64,000 bases of DNA, taken from NCBI GenBank assembly GCA_947494335.1, contig CANLUT010000002.1, forward strand, positions 186,001-250,000, read 5' to 3'. Below the pieces are notes generated by a model. The model did not search any database, had not been told where the DNA came from, and saw only the letters and a program-made list of their open reading frames with translations. This document shows positions 19,020-27,913 of this stretch, piece after piece. A program made the translations under genes and the position numbers. Within the stretch, counting starts at the first letter, position 1. Every line of letters starts with the position of its first letter. The DNA comes from Oligoflexales bacterium (GTDB lineage: Bacteria; Bdellovibrionota_B; Oligoflexia; Oligoflexales; RGVZ01).

Positions 19020-20801
19020 TTGGACTCTATCATTACAAGTCGCGCCCAATACTGGGCATCAAATACAGTCTTTGATGAGAAAACTCGTCAAGAAATCTCG
19101 ACGCTTATCGACACCAATAATGAGCGTGAACTATCTGAGCGCTTCTACCGAGACCTGGAATTTGGAACCGGCGGTTTACGCGGCATCATGGGTGCCGGCA
19201 CCAATCGTATGAATATTTACAATGTGCGCAAGGCGACAACGGCACTTGCTTTGTACTTGCGAGACGTCCATGGCTCTGACACAGCCCTTAAAGTTGGCAT
19301 CAGTTATGACTCAAGAAATTACTCTCGTGAGTTTGCTGTTGCGGCAGGGGAAGTGCTAGCGGCACATGGCATCAAAGCATTGGTAACAACAGAGTTAAGA
19401 CCAACGCCCATGCTGTCCTATATGGTTCGACACTACCGCTGCGCAGCAGGCATCTGTGTGACCGCAAGCCACAATCCGCCTGAATATAACGGTTATAAGG
19501 TTTACTGGGATACGGGTGCACAAATCATTGCACCCCATGATAAAGCCATCATCGCCAAATATGGTGAACTCAGTCGCTACGAGGAAATTAAGTTTCTACC
19601 TGTCGATGTGGCAAAATCCAGAGGCCTCTTTGAGGACATTGGGCAAGAGTTAGATGAGTCTTACTTTAAAAAAGTTTCGGCCTTGAGCCTTCGTAAAGAA
19701 GGACGCTCAAATTTCAAAATTGTTTACACACCGCTACACGGCAGTGGTTTGTACCCAGTCACTGAAATGCTGAAACGAATCGGCTTTGAAAACGTCTTGG
19801 TCGTACCAGAGCAAAGGCTTCCTGATGGCCGTTTTCCGACCGTCAAATATCCAAACCCCGAGGAGCCCGAAGCACTTCACATGGCGTTGGAGCTCGCAAA
19901 GAAGGAAAAAGCTGACCTTGTTATTGGAACCGATCCCGATACGGATCGCATCGGCATCATTGTGCGCGAGGTCGATAGTTATACGTTCTTTAACGGCAAT
20001 CAGATCGGCTGTCTTTTAGTGGACTTCTTTCTTTCTGCAACCAAAGACGCTGGTCTCATGCCAAAAGATCCGCTTGTCATAAAGACCGTCGTTACCACCG
20101 ACTTGCAGGCTGAAATTGCCAAAGAATATGGTGCCTCGTGTGAAGAAACATTGACCGGATTTAAATGGATCTGCGGTCTTATTGAAGATTACGAGTCTGG
20201 AAAACTCAAACCTTACCGCAAGTATGTGTGCGGCGGAGAGGAGAGCTACGGATTTCTCGCTGATTCATTTGTACGAGATAAAGACGCTGTCAGCGCTGCC
20301 TGTATTGCTTCGGAAATGGTTGCCTATTACAAAAGCCTGGGACTCACTTGCTCACAGGTTTTGGACCGCATTTTCCAAAAGCACGGTCTATACCAGGAGT
20401 CACTTTTCACCATCACCCTGCCTGGTCAAGACGGTGCCGCGGCCATTAAGCGCATGATGGATAGGATGCGCAGTGAGCCGCCAGGGGAAATCGATGGAAT
20501 TGCTGTCGAAATGCTCAGAGATTTTGAAACATCAAAAATTTTGACCTCCGCTGAGGGACGCTTTAACCCTTCGGGAAAATTGACTCTTCCAAAGAGTGAC
20601 GTGTTACAATTTATATTAGTAGACGGAACAAAAGTCAGTGTGCGCCCATCCGGTACTGAGCCTAAGATCAAGTTTTATATCTCGGTCAAAGATCAGTCGG
20701 CAAAAGGGGCCTCCATGCATGACTTACAGGCCCTCAAAAAGGCTGCTTTGGAACGTCTACGGCGGATTGAAAAGACCTTTGTGGCCATGGCTAAAGGTTA
20801 A
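19020..20801 (+). CDS. Phosphoglucomutase/phosphomannomutase, alpha-D-phosphohexomutase family
   Basis: 593 residues, the length of PgcA/PGM2-type enzymes. It interconverts hexose-1- and hexose-6-phosphates through a phosphoserine. The active site is CVTASHNPPEYNGYKVYW (S150), the metal loop is GTDPDTDRIG, the sugar loop is GGEESYGF and the phosphate loop is RPSGTEPKIKFYI. The N-terminal LEFGTGGLRGIMGAGTNRMN is also typical. The start is TTG at 19020, with GGAGG about ten bases upstream. The gene feeds glucose-1-phosphate or GlcN-type sugar pathways. A short hairpin just after the stop lacks a T-run. Confidence 0.94.
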   Translation: MDSIITSRAQYWASNTVFDEKTRQEISTLIDTNNERELSERFYRDLEFGTGGLRGIMGAGTNRMNIYNVRKATTALALYLRDVHGSDTALKVGISYDSRNYSREFAVAAGEVLAAHGIKALVTTELRPTPMLSYMVRHYRCAAGICVTASHNPPEYNGYKVYWDTGAQIIAPHDKAIIAKYGELSRYEEIKFLPVDVAKSRGLFEDIGQELDESYFKKVSALSLRKEGRSNFKIVYTPLHGSGLYPVTEMLKRIGFENVLVVPEQRLPDGRFPTVKYPNPEEPEALHMALELAKKEKADLVIGTDPDTDRIGIIVREVDSYTFFNGNQIGCLLVDFFLSATKDAGLMPKDPLVIKTVVTTDLQAEIAKEYGASCEETLTGFKWICGLIEDYESGKLKPYRKYVCGGEESYGFLADSFVRDKDAVSAACIASEMVAYYKSLGLTCSQVLDRIFQKHGLYQESLFTITLPGQDGAAAIKRMMDRMRSEPPGEIDGIAVEMLRDFETSKILTSAEGRFNPSGKLTLPKSDVLQFILVDGTKVSVRPSGTEPKIKFYISVKDQSAKGASMHDLQALKKAALERLRRIEKTFVAMAKG

Positions 20802-20871
20802 AACACCAAAGCCTTTGGCTTTAGGATGATCCGCTGAGTCAATGACGCTGACAAAGTGAGAGGTCCTCCCC

Positions 20872-21741
20872 GTGAAGCTCAAGTCTCTAGTCAAAGTTTC
20901 CGCCGTCCTCCTCCTTGTTTGGAGCTCTTTAGCGCCCCAATGCTTTGCGGCAGTCGGCGGGTATAGGAAAGCTACAGAAGGTGATGACGTTGTTAAAAAT
21001 AAGCTCTATCCGAAAAAAGGGCGCGTTGAAATAAGTGGCCCAAATTTTGGCCTAATTCTCAATCAAAGTTATATCGATACCTACTTAGTCAATGGTGGAT
21101 TTAATTATTTTTGGAGTGAGACATGGGGTTTTGGACTTGATCTGAGTATTGCACTTAACAAAGATCGTGCAGAACGTCAGTGTATTGAAAATTTCTACAA
21201 TGATCCCGACTATGAAATCGGACCTGAATGCGGCGGACCTGATAATATCACCGATGCAAATGGTAACGGCTTAAAAGGTAACTACGGACCTGCCTACGTC
21301 AACATTCGCGAATACAACACCATTATTACAGGCAATGCCGTTTGGAATCCCATCTACGGGAAAGAAATTTTCTTTATGTCAGCTGTGATGAACTTTGATG
21401 TTTACGTTAACATGGGCGCAGGCCTTGCCATGTCGACTTTCTATCAACTAGATACCGATCTAGCTAACGGCAAGCCAAGCCGCGGATCATTTCCGGCTCC
21501 TGGTCAAACTGGCGATCGTCCCGGAGCAGAGCCAGGAGAAGAAGATTCTTACGGTACTGCTGGACGCCCAACCGCCCAAAAACAATCAAACGTTTTTCTT
21601 GACGCAGGTGTTGGCCAAAAAATTCACTTTGCCAAAAAATTTCACTTTAAAGGTGAACTAAGAAATCACCTAGTATTGGGAACACCCGGTGGCTTTGATA
21701 TGTTCTTCACACTAACCGGTGGATTTGGTATGCGCTTTTAG
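20872..21741 (+). CDS. Outer-membrane beta-barrel domain protein
   Basis: 289 residues with a signal peptide (VKLKSLVKVSAVLLLVWSSL, probable cleavage near residue 27). The mature part alternates aromatic strands (GFNYFWSETWGFGLDLSIAL, YNTIITGNAVWNPIYG, FFMSAVMNFDVYVNMGAGLAM) and ends with a barrel-like FFTLTGGFGMRF whose final residue is Phe. It resembles the small outer-membrane barrel family common in Myxococcota and Bdellovibrionota. An acidic, Gly/Pro-rich loop lies at about residues 200-235. The start is GTG at 20872 with GAGG upstream. A strong bidirectional terminator follows. No substrate can be inferred. Confidence 0.8.
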   Translation: MKLKSLVKVSAVLLLVWSSLAPQCFAAVGGYRKATEGDDVVKNKLYPKKGRVEISGPNFGLILNQSYIDTYLVNGGFNYFWSETWGFGLDLSIALNKDRAERQCIENFYNDPDYEIGPECGGPDNITDANGNGLKGNYGPAYVNIREYNTIITGNAVWNPIYGKEIFFMSAVMNFDVYVNMGAGLAMSTFYQLDTDLANGKPSRGSFPAPGQTGDRPGAEPGEEDSYGTAGRPTAQKQSNVFLDAGVGQKIHFAKKFHFKGELRNHLVLGTPGGFDMFFTLTGGFGMRF

Positions 21742-21801
21742 AGCCGAGTCCCACGAAGCATTCGTCTCTGTCATTGCCCATATAAATCAATGTCAAAAAA
21801 A

Positions 21802-21839
21802 TCCGCGCCTAGATTGTACTTAGTACGATCAGGCGCGGA
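21802..21839. terminator. Bidirectional intrinsic terminator between the barrel gene and ssb
   Basis: TCCGCGCCT (21802-21810) pairs with AGGCGCGGA (21831-21839); inner bases GTAC/GTAC extend the stem. It is flanked by AAAAAAA on the left and TTGTTTT on the right, so it can stop transcription from both convergent genes. Confidence 0.85.
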
Positions 21840-21879
21840 ATTGTTTTAAATCTATCGTTGTTAAGCTATGGCTGACATA

Positions 21880-22398
21880 TCAAAACGGAATATCATCAAG
21901 GCCAGAAGTCTCTGGACCACCAAACCCAGAACCACCTGTCATCGGAGCGCCAAGATCAAACTCAGGGATTGTTGGTTGCGCTGCATAACCTTGGTTTGCA
22001 TCACCTTGGGATGGACGTGCACCAAAATTTTGATTTTGTGCGTAGTCACCACGGCCCTGGCCTGGCGAGGTCAGGAACTGAACGTTCTGGGCGACGATTT
22101 CTGTCTGATAGCGCTTTTGACCAGTTTGCTTGTCGTCCCACGAGCGCGTCTGCAGACGACCTTCGACGTAAACAGTGCGGCCTTTGGCAAGAAACTTTGC
22201 GCAATTTTCAGCGAGCTTATTCCAAACCACAACACGGTGCCACTCTGTGACATCCTGACGCTGCCCATCAGCACCAGTACGGTAATCTGTTGTCGCAACA
22301 CTAAATGTTGCAACAGGGGCTTGATTTGCTGTGTAGCGAAGTTCTGGGTCTTGTCCCAGATTACCGATAATCATCACGCGATTGAGTGAGCCAGCCAT
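21880..22398 (-). CDS. ssb: Single-stranded DNA-binding protein
   Basis: 172 residues. The OB fold covers about 1-112 (MAGSLNRVMIIGNLGQDPEL, TEWHRVVVWNKLAENCAKFL, GRTVYVEGRLQTRSW). A Gly/Gln/Asn-rich flexible linker follows, and the acidic tip LDDIPF is the docking tail for repair and replication partners. SSB coats single-stranded DNA during replication and repair. The gene is monocistronic here, ending at a bidirectional terminator. Confidence 0.97.
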   Translation of the reverse strand: MAGSLNRVMIIGNLGQDPELRYTANQAPVATFSVATTDYRTGADGQRQDVTEWHRVVVWNKLAENCAKFLAKGRTVYVEGRLQTRSWDDKQTGQKRYQTEIVAQNVQFLTSPGQGRGDYAQNQNFGARPSQGDANQGYAAQPTIPEFDLGAPMTGGSGFGGPETSGLDDIPF

Positions 22399-22676
22399 GT
22401 CCAGTTTCCTTTGAAAGTCTTATGAGGCATTACGCCAAAATTAATTTTCGGACTCTTTGTTATCACTCATAACCCAGTCACTCCAAGGGATACAACAAAA
22501 ACCTGAGTCGGCATGGAAAACATCCTCGGCGGACTGCTTGGTCGCAATTAAGTATCTGTAATTTAAGGAAAATCATTACTATTGTGTATTTTCCTCAAGT
22601 TATCAGGCAAACTAACTTGGGACTGTCTCTATTTTTTCACTGCAAAATGCGCTTATGCATTCTGGAGGACATCATT

Positions 22677-24125
22677 TTGCGAATTCTTTATACAGCTCGT
22701 CTTAGCTCTCGACTCCTCGCCCTTATGATCTCAACATCAATTCTCGGCTTTAGCTGTAAGAAGGACGAAAACTTTCCACCGCTGGGCGACAAAGTGGTCA
22801 GTCCAATTGATGTAGCGTCCGACAAGTCAGGACAATATTTTTACGCGATCAACAGCGATTACCCGCGCGATTACAATCAGGGTTCACTTCTGGTCCTAAA
22901 TACTGAAGGACAAAAACTAGGAGTGACGCCGCTGCCACGGCTGGGTCGCAGTCTCACTGTTGCTGGCAACACGTTAATTGTCACCTTCTCTAACTCAGAA
23001 GACTCAGGCCCTAGAGTGATTCTTTTTGACATCACCAATCCTGCCGCGCCAGCGCTTGCAAAAACATTTGAACTCAGTGACGGCTGTAATCCAATTAACG
23101 CTGCTGCGCGAGACAACTACCCCTATTGGGTCGTGTCTTGTTCTAATGGCCAAATTCATGCGGGAACTCTCGACGCAAATCTTGCAAATAGCAGCCTCAG
23201 TTATGTACGAAACTATGCAACAGCCCGTCGAGCACTGCACATCGACACCTCGCGAAACTTACTGTTTGCATTTCCAACTCAATTAGGTGAACAAGAAACC
23301 TCTGACGTCGAGCTCGAAGATAGTAAAACCTTCTCAGATCCTGCCGGCGTTGAAACCGCTGCGCCAAACCAGATTCCTGATTTTTACGAGCGAAATCGAG
23401 TTGTGCGGGCTGACAAAGCAAGACGAGGCCGTTATCAGTTTGCCGTTTACGATTTAGCGGACGGTGCCGCTGGCGGTTGGCAGAAAAAAGAGTTTTCTGA
23501 TTCTTTGGATGAACTTCGGTGGACCTATTTTTCACTGTCTGCAGCCGACGGTACGCCTGACATTGCAGCCACTCCGGAAAATACAAGCAAACGATTTTAC
23601 AGAACTAACTTTTGGGAAGCGCGCCCTGATTTAACTGATCCAAGCACCTTTTACCTCTCGCACAGAGGAAGCCCGGACCCCAACCGTGGTGGGTCGTTGT
23701 TTGCAAACAACATTTTGCGTGTAAAAATCAAGGGAGACATCACCTCTACAGCTGTTTTCACATCCGATGCGCTATCATTTGAGCGTATTTACGGCTTTAA
23801 AAGCGAGCTAGAGCCCGCCAGTCGATACTTTGTTGGGGATTTCGATATCCAAACTGTGCAAGGTCAGCCACTTCTCGTGGTCAATCACTTCAAGGACTTC
23901 TCCAATTGGCCAGGCCAAGCCTATTTTTCCGTGGTCAGTAAGGTGATTGGCAACAACACTTGGATTGCTGAAACAAGCAGCACTTCGAGCTCAAAAGCGT
24001 TTTACCAGATTGCACTAACACCATCGGGTCGAGCGTTGGCAGCGAACTTCTATGGAAACAGCTTAATTCTGTTGGACGTTACGCCCGGCGTTGGTATAAC
24101 GGAACGAGCGACCAACATTCAATGA
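22677..24125 (+). CDS. Predicted lipoprotein with a beta-propeller-like repeat fold
   Basis: 482 residues from the TTG at 22677, chosen because GGAGG (22664-22668) lies eight bases upstream and the product starts with a clean lipoprotein signal ending LGFSC (C27). Earlier in-frame starts at 22584 and 22647 lack this. The body contains phrases typical of propeller blades, such as VVSPIDVASDKSGQYFYAIN, GSLLVLNTEGQKLGVTPLP and ALTPSGRALAANFYGNSLILLD. It is probably anchored in the outer membrane facing the periplasm. No enzyme motif is seen. It lies 89 bases before smc on the same strand. Confidence 0.78.
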   Translation: MRILYTARLSSRLLALMISTSILGFSCKKDENFPPLGDKVVSPIDVASDKSGQYFYAINSDYPRDYNQGSLLVLNTEGQKLGVTPLPRLGRSLTVAGNTLIVTFSNSEDSGPRVILFDITNPAAPALAKTFELSDGCNPINAAARDNYPYWVVSCSNGQIHAGTLDANLANSSLSYVRNYATARRALHIDTSRNLLFAFPTQLGEQETSDVELEDSKTFSDPAGVETAAPNQIPDFYERNRVVRADKARRGRYQFAVYDLADGAAGGWQKKEFSDSLDELRWTYFSLSAADGTPDIAATPENTSKRFYRTNFWEARPDLTDPSTFYLSHRGSPDPNRGGSLFANNILRVKIKGDITSTAVFTSDALSFERIYGFKSELEPASRYFVGDFDIQTVQGQPLLVVNHFKDFSNWPGQAYFSVVSKVIGNNTWIAETSSTSSSKAFYQIALTPSGRALAANFYGNSLILLDVTPGVGITERATNIQ

Positions 24126-24214
24126 AACTCATGCCGCTGACGGCATTGACCGGCCAAGGCGATTCAACCCTTTAGACACTCTCATGGTCGAGAGTTAATG
24201 CGGGAGAACTTGTT

Positions 24215-27200
24215 ATGCACTTAAAACGACTCACGGTACAAGGCTTCAAATCATTTGCCGACAAAGTTGTGCTCACGTTCGATAAAGGGATTACGGGAAT
24301 TGTGGGACCAAATGGTTCCGGTAAAAGTAACGTCATCGACTCTGTTCGTTGGGTTATGGGCGAGCAAAACGCGAAAAATTTGCGTGGCGAAAAAGCCATC
24401 GACATTATTTTCGCTGGATCAGATAAGCGCAAAGCTTTGACTATGGCAGAAGTTGCTCTCACCTTCGACAACACCGAAGATACTGGCGTTTGTCCGCCTG
24501 AATACCGCCATGAGCCAGAAATCACACTCGGTCGCCGCCTCTATGCGGACGGAGAGCGCGAATACTTCATCAACCGCAAGCCATGCCGCCTAAAAGATAT
24601 TGTCCAATTTTTTGCCGTAACCGGACTTGGTGGCCGTAGCTACTCGATGATTCAGCAGGGACAAGTTGACAGAATCTTGAATGCTAAGCCCGAGGACGTT
24701 CGGGAGATTCTTGAAGAGGCCGCGGGTACACTCGTTTATAAACAACGAAAAATTGAAGCACAGAAAAAACTTGAAGAGACTGCCTTAAACCTGTCGCGTG
24801 TTGAAGACATCCTGCGTGAAGTTGAAAAGCAGCAAGGAAGCCTTGAAAATCAGGTTGAAAAGGCAAAAATCTGGAAAGAGCTTACAGATGAACTTAGAGA
24901 GCTTGAACTCAAGCTTTTCAGTCACAACTACCACTTCTTCAAAGAAAAGCTGACTGCCATCGAAGAGCAGATGCTTGCAGAGCAAAACAAGGAAGTCGAC
25001 AACATTGCAAATCTAGCAACTTGGGAAGCTCGCTACGAAGAGCTTCAGCAAATACTCGCTGAAGCCGATCCCGAACTTGCAGTCCTTGGCGAACAGTTCA
25101 CAGTCATCCGCGAAAGTATCGCTCGCGCTGAGGCCCTCATTACCAATAGCCTGACGCGCGTTAGCGATAATGAAGTTCGCCTTTCTGCAATTGAAGGCGA
25201 ACTCTCTGAAGAAGGGCAGCACCTAAAGGCGCTCGAGGAACAAGTAGAGCGTTGTGAAAAAGAACTATCTGCCGCCGAAGAGGAAGCAAAGGCACTTAAA
25301 GAACTGATTGAAGATTTCCAAAACGAAGTCGACGCTGTTGACGAGTCCTCAAACGTTTTCCGCACCCGCGTTGCTGAGTTCGAAGACGAAGTTAAAAATC
25401 TTGACCGACTACTTGAAAACAACAGACTTCGTCATGAATCGATTAGCCGCGAAATTGAGAAAATACGTACCAGTCGCGCCGGCCACGGTCAGCGCATTGA
25501 TCTTTTGGAGGCAGAGGCTCTCGATGCTCTTGAGGCGGTTGCCAAGTGGGAAGAAAAAGCCGCAGGTCAACAGGAAGGTCTTGATAAAGAAATTCGTGAA
25601 AAACACGAGCGTGAGCGAATCTTGGCTCAAAGCTATAACTTGGTAAAAGAAGCTCAAACAGTTCGCGACCAGGGGAAAGAAAAATACCACGAAACCAAGG
25701 CGCGTCTAGCGTCACTCGAGGAGCTTGTTGCAGGAGCTACAGATGTTGCTGCTAGCTGGGCAACCCTAACGGAAAAAGAAGGCGATCTTACTGACATTTC
25801 TCTTGGACTAATCGCACACCACGTAGCCTTTAATGATTCAGCTCAAGAACTTCCTAAGAAAGTTTTGACTGCGTTTGAAGGATGGAGCGAAAGACTTGTC
25901 GTTACAAATGCTGACCGTGTCAGTGACCTGGTACGCATGTGCCAACGACATAATGTTGGTGGCATGCCCGTTTTACTTTTAAAAGAATCTGAAACTGTTG
26001 ACACATCTGCTGTCAGCTCGTGGGCAGCGAAATTCGGTGCTGAACCGATGTCTCAGTATCTGAATACAAGTAAATCTGCCTCCGAGATTAAGGAACTAAC
26101 GAACAGAGTTTATTTGCTGCAGGTATTGCAACTAGACAGCGCAACCATCGACAGCATCCCAAAAGGCCTTATTGTTTTCACCCCACAAGGTCTCTTGATT
26201 CATAGCGCCGGGGATTTCTTTATTGCAGGATCTGCAACCGGAGGCATCCTCTCGCGCAAAGCGGAACAAGAAAACCTGGCTAAAGACCTAAAAAACCTCG
26301 AGCGTACGTTAGCCCAGAGCCAAGCGACCATCGATGAATTGGATATTCGTATCAATGAAAACCGCCAAATCGTTGGCGACATCGATACAAAACTACAAGG
26401 ACAAAACAAAGAAGTTCTTGGCGTCATGGCTGAGCTACAGCTTGCTCGCCAAACTGCCGAAAATAAGACTGAACTTGCGAATCAAGCGAGAGCGCAAGTC
26501 GAAGCTATTGACAAGCAGGACCGCGAATTTACCACCGAACTGGAAACACTCTACGAATCACGACAGTCCCTAGAAAAGGACCGAGAGACAGCCATCGAAG
26601 AGACAAGACAACTTCGGGAAGAATTTGCCAGTGTTGACGAGCGACGAGAAGAAATCATGCGCCAAAATCAGCAGCGCCAACTAGACTTGGCACGCGCTGA
26701 GACAAGAGCCCAACAACTTCGTGAAAATCGCAAGCACTCTCAAGCTCAGCTTGAACTAGCACAGAATAAGCTAACGCGCCGCTATGACGAGCAGGCACGC
26801 CTGGCAAGTGAGATCGAAGAGTCGAAAGCCGCGCACAAAAGAGCCGAGGCAGATATTGAGATCTTGATTATTCAGCGCGACGAGATCCAAGAAAAAATTA
26901 ACGAAAAGCGCGACGCAAATGCTTCGATTCACGAAGAACTGAAGGTTGTCGACGCCAAGCTCCGTGACTGCCGTGAAGCGCAAGCAAGGTTGCAAAAGGT
27001 TCTCAATGAAAAGAGCATTGAAGCAGAGCGTATTAAACTGGGTATAGAGTCTTATACTGCTCAAGCTCTCGAGAAATATCAGGTAGACCTGGTCGAGCTG
27101 CCCTTCGTTAAAGATGAAGACTTTAGCCTCGACAAGGCTTCTCGCCAGTGCTCAACCCTGAGAAATAAAATTGAGGGAATTGGCCCAGTAAATCTTATGG

Positions 27201-27859
27201 CCATGAAAGAATACGAAGAGCTATCCGAGCGCCGCACCTTCATCATGTCTCAGCGAGATGAAATTAACGCTTCGATTGAGGTTCTTAATACAGCGATTGC
27301 TGAAATTGAGCTTACAAGTAAAGACAAGTTTGGCGTGGTATTTGAGGTTATCAATAAGAACTTTGGCGATCTTTTTGCCATACTATTCCCTGGCGGCGAA
27401 GCGGCGTTGGAACTTACAAACAAAGAAGACCCTCTGGCTGGGGGCGTCGAGCTTATGGTTCGTCTACCCGGAAAGACCAGAAAAAGTATGTCGCTGTGCT
27501 CCGGTGGAGAAAAAGCACTTACTGCCATCTCGCTTATCTTTGCGCTTCTTAAGACCAAGCCAACACCGTTCTGCTTCCTTGATGAAGTTGACGCGCCGCT
27601 CGATGAGGCGAACGTCGGTCGCTACAACCGAGTTCTTGAAGCACTTTCTGAGCAGTTCCAATTTGTCGTTATTACACACAACAGAAGAACCATGGAGGTC
27701 CTGGACTCACTTTACGGCGTCACCATGCAAGAGGGTGGGGTCTCTACTGTGGTCGGAGTCGATATGAAGAAAGATCTACCGCCTCACTTGAAAAAGGCCT
27801 TCAAAGACATCAAACCACCGAGTCAGGTGCGTTCTGTAGAAGCAGCTCAAGCCAACTGA
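24215..27859 (+). CDS. smc: Chromosome segregation protein SMC
   Basis: 1214 residues. SMC forms a dimeric ring that loads near the origin and compacts and separates sister chromosomes. The N-terminal head has MHLKRLTVQGFKSFADK and Walker A GPNGSGKSN (31-39). Two long coiled coils flank a hinge (roughly 510-690). The C-terminal head has the signature LCSGGEKALTAISLIFALL and Walker B CFLDEVDAPLDEANVGRYN. Length and order are complete. Kleisin partners scpA/scpB are not in the window. A bidirectional terminator follows directly. Confidence 0.97.
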   Translation: MHLKRLTVQGFKSFADKVVLTFDKGITGIVGPNGSGKSNVIDSVRWVMGEQNAKNLRGEKAIDIIFAGSDKRKALTMAEVALTFDNTEDTGVCPPEYRHEPEITLGRRLYADGEREYFINRKPCRLKDIVQFFAVTGLGGRSYSMIQQGQVDRILNAKPEDVREILEEAAGTLVYKQRKIEAQKKLEETALNLSRVEDILREVEKQQGSLENQVEKAKIWKELTDELRELELKLFSHNYHFFKEKLTAIEEQMLAEQNKEVDNIANLATWEARYEELQQILAEADPELAVLGEQFTVIRESIARAEALITNSLTRVSDNEVRLSAIEGELSEEGQHLKALEEQVERCEKELSAAEEEAKALKELIEDFQNEVDAVDESSNVFRTRVAEFEDEVKNLDRLLENNRLRHESISREIEKIRTSRAGHGQRIDLLEAEALDALEAVAKWEEKAAGQQEGLDKEIREKHERERILAQSYNLVKEAQTVRDQGKEKYHETKARLASLEELVAGATDVAASWATLTEKEGDLTDISLGLIAHHVAFNDSAQELPKKVLTAFEGWSERLVVTNADRVSDLVRMCQRHNVGGMPVLLLKESETVDTSAVSSWAAKFGAEPMSQYLNTSKSASEIKELTNRVYLLQVLQLDSATIDSIPKGLIVFTPQGLLIHSAGDFFIAGSATGGILSRKAEQENLAKDLKNLERTLAQSQATIDELDIRINENRQIVGDIDTKLQGQNKEVLGVMAELQLARQTAENKTELANQARAQVEAIDKQDREFTTELETLYESRQSLEKDRETAIEETRQLREEFASVDERREEIMRQNQQRQLDLARAETRAQQLRENRKHSQAQLELAQNKLTRRYDEQARLASEIEESKAAHKRAEADIEILIIQRDEIQEKINEKRDANASIHEELKVVDAKLRDCREAQARLQKVLNEKSIEAERIKLGIESYTAQALEKYQVDLVELPFVKDEDFSLDKASRQCSTLRNKIEGIGPVNLMAMKEYEELSERRTFIMSQRDEINASIEVLNTAIAEIELTSKDKFGVVFEVINKNFGDLFAILFPGGEAALELTNKEDPLAGGVELMVRLPGKTRKSMSLCSGGEKALTAISLIFALLKTKPTPFCFLDEVDAPLDEANVGRYNRVLEALSEQFQFVVITHNRRTMEVLDSLYGVTMQEGGVSTVVGVDMKKDLPPHLKKAFKDIKPPSQVRSVEAAQAN

Positions 27860-27866
27860 TTTAAAA

Positions 27867-27896
27867 AAAGGGCACCCTATCGGGGTGCCCTTTTCT
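27867..27896. terminator. Bidirectional intrinsic terminator after smc
   Basis: GGGCACCC (27870-27877) and GGGTGCCC (27883-27890) form an eight-pair GC-rich stem with a five-base loop. A-rich sequence lies to the left and TTTT to the right, so it serves smc and the convergent coiled-coil gene. Confidence 0.9.
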
Positions 27897-27913
27897 ATTT
27901 TATACCGTTACCT

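Noticed and set aside
20807-20826. Hairpin just after the phosphohexomutase gene as a terminator
   Set aside because: The stem is only six pairs and no T-run follows; the next gene lies close on the same strand.
21868-22389. A 173-codon plus-strand frame opposite ssb
   Set aside because: It lies wholly antisense to a clear ssb gene and reads as low-quality protein.
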